Below, in pieces: positions 1 to 6,591 of a DNA stretch of 64,000 nt (position 1 is the first letter of the stretch; each line of letters opens with the position of its first letter). The notes under the pieces were generated by a model that worked only from the letters and a program-made list of their open reading frames with translations, ran no database searches and had not been told where the DNA came from. The stretch is from Archangiaceae bacterium (GTDB taxonomy: Bacteria > Myxococcota > Myxococcia > Myxococcales > Myxococcaceae), in NCBI GenBank assembly GCA_016714225.1, contig JADJNS010000008.1, positions 310,001 to 374,000 of the forward strand, read 5' to 3'. The translations under genes and the position numbers were made by a program.

Positions 1-2376
1 GTCGCAGACTACGTCGACCTCGACTCCGACAACGACTGCCTGCCCGACGCGAGTGAGTCGGCGATGGGCCGCACCAACCCCGCCGTGCCCGGCGCGGCGA
101 GCGCGAACTGCCCGGCGGCGACCCCGGTCTGCATCACGGTGACCGGCACCTGCGCCGCCAGCGGCGACAGCGACGGCGACGGCGTGCCCGACGCGACCGA
201 AGTCATGCTCGGCACCAACCCCAACGCGGTCGACAGCGACGGCGACGGCATCTGGGACAACTGGGAGCTCTCGGCCACCGGCGGTACCGGCCCGTTCACT
301 GCGGTCAACACCGACGGCCAGGGGGCCATCGACGCGCTCGATCTCGACGCCGACAACGACGGCATACCTGACGCGCTCGAGCGCGGAGGCAGAGGCTCGG
401 GCCTGGGCGCCGCCAACGCGCCGGCCGACTTCGACACCGACGGCACGCCCAACTACCGCGACCTCGACAGCGACGCCGACGGCATTCCCGACGCGGTCGA
501 GGCGGGCCCCGACGGGCGCACGCCGCTCGACACCGACGGCAGCGGCGGCCCCGACTACCTCGATCTCGACTCCGACGGCGACACGGTGAGCGATGCCACC
601 GAGGCCGGCGTCACCCCGGCCACGCCGGCCAACACCGACGCTGACAGCCCCGCGCGGCCCGACTACCGCGACCTCGACTCCGACAACGACTGTCTGCCCG
701 ATGCGCTCGAGACCGCACCCGGCCGCACCGACCCCGCGGTGCCCGGCGCGGCGAACGCGAACTGCCCGGCGGCGGCGCCGGTCTGCGTCACCGCCACCGG
801 CACCTGCACCACCAGCGGCGACAGCGACGGCGACGGCGTGCCCGACGCCACCGAGGTCATGCTCGGCACCAACCCCAACGCGGTCGACAGTGACGGCGAC
901 GGCATCTGGGACAACTACGAGCTGTCGCAGAGCGGCTTCGGCGGCGGGCCCTTCACCGGCCCCGACACCGACAACGATGGCAGCAAAGACGCGCTCGACA
1001 CCGACGCCGACGGCGACGGCATGCCCGACGCGCTCGAGCGGCGGGGGGGCGGCACCGGCCTGTCGAGCCCGCCCGCCAACTTCGACGGCGACGGCCAGCC
1101 CGACTGGCGCGACCTCGACTCGGACAACGACGCCATACCCGACGCGGTCGAGAAGGGTGCCAACGGCATGCAGCCGCTCGACACCGACGGCGACGGCGGC
1201 GCCGACTACCTCGATCTCGACAGCGACGGCGACGGCTTCAGCGACACGGTCGAGGCGGGTGGGGCGCCTGCCACGCCGGCCAACACCGACGCCGACTCGC
1301 CGGCGGTGCCCGACTACCGCGATCTCGACTCCGACAACGACTGCCTGCCCGACGCGCGCGAGACCGCCGCCGGTCGCACCAACCCCGCGGTGCCCGGCGC
1401 TGCGAACGCCAACTGCCCCGCGTCGGCGCCGGTGTGCGTGACCTCGACCGGCACCTGCGCCACCAGCGTCGACAGCGACGGCGACGGCGTGCCCGACGAC
1501 GTCGAGACGCGGCTGGGCAGCGACCCCACCAGGCCCGACACCGACGGCGACGGCATCAACGACAACTTCGAGCTCTCGACCAAGACCGATGGCCTGGGGC
1601 CGTTCACCGGGCCCGATCGCGACTTCGACGGCATGCGCGACGTGGTCGATCTCGACTCGGACAACGACGGCATTCCCGACGCGGTCGAGCGTGGGCAGCC
1701 GATGTCGGGCGCTCCGCCGGTCGACACCGACGGCGACGGCTCGCCCGACTACCGCGACCTCGACAGCGACGGCGACGGCATTCCCGACCAGGTCGAGGGG
1801 GGGCCGACGCCTTCGACTCCGCGCGACACCGACCTCGACGGCAAGCCCGACTACCTCGATCTCGACTCCGACGGCGACACCGTGCCCGACACCGTCGAGG
1901 GCGGCGCGATGCCCGCGACGCCGGTCAACACCGACCAAGACTCGCCCGCGGTGCCCGACTACCTCGATCTCGATTCTGACAACGACTGCGTGCCTGACGC
2001 GAGCGACACCGCGCGCACCGACCCCGAGGTGCCCAAGTTCAGGGCCAACGACAACTGCTCGGGCGCGACGCCGATCTGCCAGAGCACCACCGGCACCTGC
2101 GTGGCGGTGGGCGGCTGCGGCAGCGACGCCGACTGCAGCGGCGCCACCATCTGCGAGCAGGGCGTGTGCATCGACGGCTGCCGGCCTCCCGACGGCACGA
2201 AGTGCGGCGACGCGATGACCTGCGTCGATCAGGGCAACGGGGTGGGGCGCTGCGCGCCCGGCGGCTACTTCGCCGGCGCGGGCTGCTCGTGCTCGATGGG
2301 CGACGCCGGCGCGGCCCTGCTGGCGCTCGCGGTGCTGCTCGTCTCACGGCGACGCCGCGAAGGAGGTGCGCGATGA
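1..2376 (+). CDS. Calcium-binding (thrombospondin type 3 repeat) surface protein with MYXO-CTERM-like anchor, 5' partial
   Basis: The reading frame is open from base 1, so the true start and any signal peptide lie outside the window. At least 791 codons are present. The protein is built from aspartate-rich D-x-D-G-D-G-x-P-D loops typical of thrombospondin type 3 calcium-binding repeats, arranged in about 217-residue modules that each include a short Cys-containing linker (motifs DNDCLPDA, ANCPA, TGTC). After a Cys-rich stretch (from about base 2110) it ends with Cys-Ser-Cys-Ser, one hydrophobic helix and an Arg cluster (RRRR) at 2281-2373. This tripartite tail matches the MYXO-CTERM sorting signal of myxobacteria, so the protein is probably anchored on the cell surface. 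An adhesin or structural role in calcium-rich conditions is inferred only. The next downstream coding gene on this strand also carries the same kind of calcium repeats. Confidence 0.85.
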   Translation, partial: VADYVDLDSDNDCLPDASESAMGRTNPAVPGAASANCPAATPVCITVTGTCAASGDSDGDGVPDATEVMLGTNPNAVDSDGDGIWDNWELSATGGTGPFTAVNTDGQGAIDALDLDADNDGIPDALERGGRGSGLGAANAPADFDTDGTPNYRDLDSDADGIPDAVEAGPDGRTPLDTDGSGGPDYLDLDSDGDTVSDATEAGVTPATPANTDADSPARPDYRDLDSDNDCLPDALETAPGRTDPAVPGAANANCPAAAPVCVTATGTCTTSGDSDGDGVPDATEVMLGTNPNAVDSDGDGIWDNYELSQSGFGGGPFTGPDTDNDGSKDALDTDADGDGMPDALERRGGGTGLSSPPANFDGDGQPDWRDLDSDNDAIPDAVEKGANGMQPLDTDGDGGADYLDLDSDGDGFSDTVEAGGAPATPANTDADSPAVPDYRDLDSDNDCLPDARETAAGRTNPAVPGAANANCPASAPVCVTSTGTCATSVDSDGDGVPDDVETRLGSDPTRPDTDGDGINDNFELSTKTDGLGPFTGPDRDFDGMRDVVDLDSDNDGIPDAVERGQPMSGAPPVDTDGDGSPDYRDLDSDGDGIPDQVEGGPTPSTPRDTDLDGKPDYLDLDSDGDTVPDTVEGGAMPATPVNTDQDSPAVPDYLDLDSDNDCVPDASDTARTDPEVPKFRANDNCSGATPICQSTTGTCVAVGGCGSDADCSGATICEQGVCIDGCRPPDGTKCGDAMTCVDQGNGVGRCAPGGYFAGAGCSCSMGDAGAALLALAVLLVSRRRREGGAR
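28..1977 (+). repeat. Three ~650-bp in-frame tandem modules inside the calcium-repeat gene
   Basis: The string GACAACGACTGYCTGCCCGA and close variants start at 28, 682, 1333 and 1978, giving periods of 654, 651 and 645 bp. Each unit encodes one module of calcium-binding loops plus a Cys linker. All periods are multiples of three, so units can be gained or lost without breaking the frame. Confidence 0.75.
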
Positions 2377-2441
2377 GCGCTCACCCTGAGCGAAGAGGAG
2401 GACCGCAGGTCCGACTCGAAGTCGAGCAACTGTGTTCGTTT

Positions 2442-3386
2442 TTATGCGGGGACCGGGGCATGAGGTGCCCACTCCTTTCGGTCGCGGCACATGGCGTTGA
2501 GAGCCACCAGCAGCTTCCGCATGCAGGCCACCAGCGCGACCTTCGACGGTTTCCCGCTGCTGAGCAGTCGTTGATACGTCGCCTTGAGCGTGGGGTTTGT
2601 GCGGATCGCGGACAAGGCCGCCATATAGAGGACGCTGCGGACGCCGCCTCGGCCGCCACAGATGGTCCGGCGTCCCTTCATCGCACCGCTGTCCCGGTTG
2701 AAGGGGGCGACTCCGACCAGCGAAGCGATCTCCTTCCGGTTCAGCTTCCCGAGCTCGGGCAGCATGCTCACGAGCGTCAGCGCGGTCGTAGGGCCAACAC
2801 CAGTGACCGACGTGAGGAGCTCTTCTTTCTCGCGCCAGGCCGGCGTCTGTCGGATGCGCTTCTTCGTTTGCTCGTCGATGTCGTCGATTCGCTTGTTCAG
2901 CCACGCAATGTGCTTCGCAATGCTCTGCCGAACTTTTGGCGTCGCGTGCTCGAGGCGATTCTTCTCGGCAGTTCGCATGTCGATGAGCTGTCGCCGACGC
3001 TGAACCAACTCGACCAGCTCGCGTGTTCGGTCGTCTGGTACGTCCCTCATCGGGGGTTTGATGGCTTCCGCGAAATGCGCCAACACGCTGGCGTCAATTC
3101 GGTCCGTCTTCGCCAGCCTGTTATTCGCTTTCGCAAAGTCCCGAGCCTGGCGCGGGTTAATCGACACCGCAGGCAAGCCAGCAGCAACGAGCGCTGCCAA
3201 CAGTTTGACCTCGTACCCGCCGGTTGCCTCCATCAGCACTCTGGTCGCGTGCTGTCCCTCACAGAAAGCCAGCACTTCTTCGATGCCGACCTCGTCATTC
3301 GCGAAGGTGCGGCACTCACCGGTTGGCCGAACCGACACGTCCAGCTTCTGCTTCGAAACGTCGACTCCAATGTTCACCTCGCTCAC
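2442..3386 (-). CDS. IS110-family transposase (DEDD plus serine)
   Basis: The 314-residue product has the usual family length. The N-terminal RuvC-like DEDD_Tnp_IS110 domain shows D9 (in GVDVSK), E53 (in MEATGGYE) and D95/D98 (in KTDRIDA). The C-terminal Transposase_20 domain follows (TGVGPTTALTL around 195-205), with the conserved serine at 233 in PFNRDSG. The frame is open upstream, but the GTG at 3386 is chosen because the family N-terminus begins here and AAGGAAAG lies 6 bases before it. The gene occupies nearly all of the element, with an untranslated leader of about 120 bases on its 5' side and almost nothing 3' of the stop. It appears intact. Such enzymes recombine DNA without terminal hydrolysis of both strands, guided by an RNA made from the element. 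Confidence 0.92.
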   Translation of the reverse strand: MSEVNIGVDVSKQKLDVSVRPTGECRTFANDEVGIEEVLAFCEGQHATRVLMEATGGYEVKLLAALVAAGLPAVSINPRQARDFAKANNRLAKTDRIDASVLAHFAEAIKPPMRDVPDDRTRELVELVQRRRQLIDMRTAEKNRLEHATPKVRQSIAKHIAWLNKRIDDIDEQTKKRIRQTPAWREKEELLTSVTGVGPTTALTLVSMLPELGKLNRKEIASLVGVAPFNRDSGAMKGRRTICGGRGGVRSVLYMAALSAIRTNPTLKATYQRLLSSGKPSKVALVACMRKLLVALNAMCRDRKEWAPHAPVPA

Positions 3387-3507
3387 GGTCGCTTTCCTTT
3401 CGCCTCCCGCGACTGTGGATGCTTCATCCCTGCCCATGTTTGCGACATCCGAGCTCGTACTCGTCCAACTGTTCGGGCTGCGAGAGAAGCGAATGGCACG
3501 GCGACCC
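3387..3507 (-). ncRNA. Candidate bridge-RNA leader of the IS110 element
   Basis: About 121 bases lie between the 5' inverted repeat and the transposase start and encode nothing obvious. In IS110-type elements the untranslated end next to the transposase start makes a structured bridge RNA that specifies target and donor. Position and length are suggestive. I did not resolve target-binding or donor-binding loops by eye, so this is placement-based inference. Confidence 0.25.
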
Positions 3508-3616
3508 TTGCTCGACTTCGGACTTCGTTGACCCACGGGTGCGCGGTCTGCCGTGCCACCCACAATCGACGGAGGACTGGTGGCCGATAATGCCGCATCC
3601 TCGACATACAAACGGG

Positions 3617-3750
3617 TGCCGTCGCAGCTGGAACGCGAGGCGCCGCATACTTCATGCTTCAAGCAGCAGAGCAAGCGCTCTTCTGCGATGGAGCATGTGC
3701 CGCCCAGCCTTCGGCGGGCCATGGCAGGGTTCGACGGGCTCACCCTGAGC
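3617..3750 (-). repeat. Dispersed ~134-bp hairpin repeat, copy 1
   Basis: This stretch is clearly similar to the reverse complement of 11987-12121 and is also related to 35801-35932. It starts with TGCCGTCGCAGCTGGAACGC and ends with CTCACCCTGAGC in the plus orientation. Copies 2 and 3 sit between convergent genes, but this one runs into the 5' end of the OmpA-like gene and supplies its only usable ATG (3721). Confidence 0.7.
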
Positions 3751-5616
3751 GGCCTCGCGAGGCAGACTCGCTCCCTCTTCGTCTTGGTCGCGCTGTTCAT
3801 GGCGACGGTCGCCTCGGCCCAGGCCACCACGCGTGTGCCGTCGTTCGATCTCGAGCGGCTGACGTTCAACCCCGCCGCGCGCGAGAGCCTGTGGGCCTCG
3901 ACCGGCGACGTGCTCTTGCCCCGCGACTGGCGCGTGGCGCTGACGATGCACTACGAGCACGACCCGCTGGTGTACCGCACCGCCAGCCGGCGGGTGGGCG
4001 CGGTGGTCGGCTCTCGCTTCACCGCCCACCTGATGGGCGCCTACGCGCTGTTCTGGTGGCTCGAGCTCGGCGCGCAGGTGCCGGTGGTGCTCTACCAGTC
4101 GGGCGACGATCTCACCGGCAGCGGGGTGGCCCGGCCCAAGTCGTTCGCGATGGGCACCCCCTGGGTGCAGGCGCGCTTCGGCGTGCTGCAAGAGAGCCGC
4201 GGGGCCTTTCTCGATCTCGCGCTGCACCTCGGCGTGGGGCTGCCCATCGGCACCCGCTCGGGGCTGGCCTCCGATCTCAACGTCTCGTTCGAGCCGCGCG
4301 TCGGAGCCGGCAAGAAGCTGGGGCCGGTGCGCATCGGCGCCGACCTTGGCGTGCAGCTGCGCGACGGCTTCAACCGCACCCGTTTGAGCCCGTTCGCGGT
4401 CGATGGCGTGCACGACGAGGTGGGCAGCCGCCTCGCGCTGGGCCTGGTGGTCACCACCACCAACGTGGGCCTGCGCGGCGAGCTCGGCACCCGCATCGAC
4501 GTGCCGTTCTCGCGCACCGGCTCGGCCGCCGAGGTGCTCGCCGGCGGCCGCTACGCGTTCGCCAACGGCGTCGAGCTGCACCTGCTGGGCGCGCTGGGCT
4601 TCGGCACGTTGCCGGGCATTCCCTCGTTTCGGCTGGCGGCCGGCGTCTCGTACGGCGGGCTCGAGCGGCCGGCGACGTGCCCCGACGACGCGCCCGCCAC
4701 CCAGGCCGGCTGCGACTTCGATCGCGACGGCGTGCTCAACGAGGTCGACGCCTGCAACGAGGTGCCGGGCCTTCAGAAGTTCGACGGCTGCCCCGACACC
4801 GACGGCGACGGTCTGCCCGACGCGAAAGATCACTGCCCCGAGCACAAGGGCCCCATTGAGCGCATGGGTTGCCCCCGGGTCGACACCGACGGCGACGGGC
4901 TGACCGATGACGTCGACGCGTGCCCGGGAGAGCCGGGTACGCGAGAGCTGAAGGGCTGCCCGGTGCGCGACACCGATGGCGACGGCATACCCGACCCTGA
5001 CGACGGCTGCGTCACCGAGCCGGGCACGAAAGAGAACAAGGGCTGCCCGGTCAAAGACACCGATCGCGACGGCATTCCCGACCCCGAAGACAGCTGCGTC
5101 AACGAGCCCGGAGACGCGGCGCACCACGGCTGCCCGCTGCGCGACACCGACGGCGACGGGGTGACCGACGAGCTCGACAACTGCCCCAACGAGCCGGGCC
5201 CGAAAGAGAACCAGGGCTGCAAGAAGCGGCAGCTGGTCGAGATCACCCGCGAGAAGCTGCTGATCAAGGAGCAGGTGCTGTTCGAATCGGGCAAGGCGGT
5301 GATTCTGCCGCGCTCGTTCGGCATGCTCGACCAGGTGGCCGACGTGCTGCGCAGCCACGCCGAGGTGAAGAGCGTGCGCATCGAGGGGCACACCGACTCG
5401 CGCGGCAAGCGGGAGTCGAACGTGGCGCTGTCGCAGCGGCGCGCCGACGCGGTGAAGGCCTACCTGGTCGGCCGGGGCGTCGAGGCCTCGCGCCTGTGGT
5501 CGGTGGGCTACGGGCCCGACATGCCCCTCGACAGCAACGCCACCGATGCGGGCCGGCAGCGCAACCGCCGGGTCGAGTTCGTCATCGAGACCGGTGAGAC
5601 CACGCGTCCGAAGTGA
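3721..5616 (+). CDS. OmpA-family outer-membrane barrel protein with calcium repeats
   Basis: The product is about 631 residues. A signal peptide (basic QTR, then SLFVLVALFMATVA, cleavage after SAQA) leads into an N-terminal region resembling an outer-membrane beta-barrel. Five or six thrombospondin type 3 loops (about bases 4720-5220) follow, then a C-terminal OmpA domain (about 5250-5610) with the peptidoglycan-binding pattern GHTDSRG...N..LS..RA..V..YL...G and the final RNRRVEF. It probably links the outer membrane to the cell wall. The start is uncertain: ATG 3721 lies inside a dispersed repeat, while TTG 3784 or ATG 3799 would give a very short signal peptide. The original promoter and start may have been displaced by the repeat and the neighbouring IS. 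The palindrome CGGCTCGAGCCG lies just after the stop (5620-5631). Confidence 0.88.
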   Translation: MAGFDGLTLSGLARQTRSLFVLVALFMATVASAQATTRVPSFDLERLTFNPAARESLWASTGDVLLPRDWRVALTMHYEHDPLVYRTASRRVGAVVGSRFTAHLMGAYALFWWLELGAQVPVVLYQSGDDLTGSGVARPKSFAMGTPWVQARFGVLQESRGAFLDLALHLGVGLPIGTRSGLASDLNVSFEPRVGAGKKLGPVRIGADLGVQLRDGFNRTRLSPFAVDGVHDEVGSRLALGLVVTTTNVGLRGELGTRIDVPFSRTGSAAEVLAGGRYAFANGVELHLLGALGFGTLPGIPSFRLAAGVSYGGLERPATCPDDAPATQAGCDFDRDGVLNEVDACNEVPGLQKFDGCPDTDGDGLPDAKDHCPEHKGPIERMGCPRVDTDGDGLTDDVDACPGEPGTRELKGCPVRDTDGDGIPDPDDGCVTEPGTKENKGCPVKDTDRDGIPDPEDSCVNEPGDAAHHGCPLRDTDGDGVTDELDNCPNEPGPKENQGCKKRQLVEITREKLLIKEQVLFESGKAVILPRSFGMLDQVADVLRSHAEVKSVRIEGHTDSRGKRESNVALSQRRADAVKAYLVGRGVEASRLWSVGYGPDMPLDSNATDAGRQRNRRVEFVIETGETTRPK

Positions 5617-5716
5617 GGGCGGCTCGAGCCGGTCGAAAGGGCGGCAGGCGAGGGCGGGAGAAAGGCCGCGCGCGGCGCCGAAACGGTCCTGACCGGTATT
5701 TCGTCGCGGGGGGCCC

Positions 5717-5818
5717 GTCGACGAACGACTCGATCGTTTCCACGCCTCTGCGGATCCACTGGAGGCAGAGAAGACGCCCTACGGGCGAGATCGCGATGCT
5801 GGAGCTTGGCGGCGAGCA
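5717..5818 (+). repeat. Long direct repeat, copy A
   Basis: This copy is nearly identical to 6229-6331. It contains two small hairpins: CTCTGC...GCAGAG with a 13-base loop, and CGCCC-TAC-GGGCG. The loop of the first hairpin differs completely between the two copies while the stem is identical. Confidence 0.75.
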
Positions 5819-5870
5819 ATTTGTCGTACCGGCCCGCGGCCGGGCTGAACACTCCCATGTGCCCACCGAC

Positions 5871-6217
5871 AGCGACCGAGCGCGCGACGTGGGAGCGTTT
5901 ACGCCCAACCCGCAGGCCTAAATACTCCCGCGTGGCCGGCGCCAGCGACCGCGCGCGACGTGGGAGCGTTTACGCCCAACCCGCAGGCCTAAATACTCCC
6001 GCGTGGCCGGCGCCAGCGACCGAGCGCGACGTGGGAGCGTTTACGCCCAACCCGTAGGCCTAAATACTCCCGCGTGGCCGGCGCCAGCGACCGAGCGCGA
6101 CGGGGAGCGTTTACGCCCAACCCGTAGGCCTAAACACTCCCGCGCCAGCGACCGAGCGCGACGTGGGAGCGTTTACGCCCAACCCGCAGGCCTAAACACT
6201 CCCACGTGGCGGGCGCC
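5871..6217 (+). repeat. Five tandem ~71-bp units, each a long hairpin
   Basis: Units begin with AGCGACC at 5871, 5944, 6015, 6086 and 6147, giving lengths of 73, 71, 71, 61 and 71. Each contains CGTGGGAGCGTTTA, a 17-base loop, then TAAAYACTCCCRCG, forming a 14-bp stem with one fixed C-A mismatch. Two positions change between units in ways that keep pairing: T-G to T-A and G-T to G-C. A degenerate half unit precedes the array at about 5847-5870. Unit 4 has lost about 10 bases at its 3' end and one G in the stem. Confidence 0.85.
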
Positions 6218-6228
6218 AGCGACGGCCA

Positions 6229-6331
6229 GTCGACGAACGAGTCGATCTCTTCCACGCCTCTGCTGCCCCGACGGGAGGCAGAGAAGACGCCCTACGAGCG
6301 AGATCGCGATGCTGGAGCTTGGCGACGAGCC
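6229..6331 (+). repeat. Long direct repeat, copy B
   Basis: This is the second copy of the ~100-bp element at 5717-5818, in the same orientation on the far side of the tandem array. It keeps the CTCTGC/GCAGAG stem with a different loop, and has one mismatch in the CGCCC-TAC-GAGCG hairpin. Confidence 0.75.
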
Positions 6332-6591
6332 ATTCCCCGACGGGCCCGGGCGACGAAGAGACCTGCCGGTTCCGAAAACGGCCTGGGGCTCGACGCTGTT
6401 CAGCGCCAGGCCCAGGCCGCCGCCCTGTCGGCCCGTGGTGCGATGACGGGCCCACGTCGCAGCAGGCTCGCTGGGGTGCCAGCCCCCGCCGCGCACGGCG
6501 CGCACGCCGGCGCACGAGCCTGCCCGAAAGCCCGCAAGCCGGCGCCACGTTCTCGCCGCACCGGTACGCAACCCTGATATGCCCGGGCCCG

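Larger units (their letters stand above)
2417..3520 (-). mobile_element. IS110-family insertion sequence (about 1.1 kb, ends approximate)
   Basis: A DEDD transposase gene is bracketed by a perfect 13-bp inverted repeat: CGAAGTCGAGCAA at 2417-2429 and TTGCTCGACTTCG at 3508-3520. Inverted repeats set slightly inside the ends are typical of the IS1111 group of IS110, so the true ends probably lie a few bases further out. Just outside the low end sits a small hairpin, GGACC-GCA-GGTCC (2400-2412), which could belong to the target. The element has visibly more A+T than its neighbours. The span given is repeat to repeat; I could not identify a target duplication, which this family normally does not make. 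Confidence 0.7.
5617..6591. other. Gene-free intergenic region containing a composite structured repeat
   Basis: No convincing gene is present in these 975 bases. Short open frames exist on both strands but change frame from one repeat unit to the next, as expected for a 71-bp period. The region holds two ~100-bp direct repeats (5717-5818 and 6229-6331) around a tandem array (5871-6217). The remaining 260 bases up to the receptor gene show nothing recognisable apart from the promoter and leader that must serve that gene. Confidence 0.7.

Noticed and set aside
2377..3552. Composite transposon or genomic island
   Set aside because: Only one IS copy is seen, no second copy, cargo genes or tRNA attachment site lie nearby, and flanking codon use is uniform.
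5871..6217. CRISPR array
   Set aside because: Units are about 71 bp, contiguous, contain long internal hairpins, and have no unique spacers. No cas gene is present.
5613..6446. Small proteins encoded in the tandem repeat region
   Set aside because: Open frames switch between units because the period is not a multiple of three, and codon use is unlike neighbouring genes.
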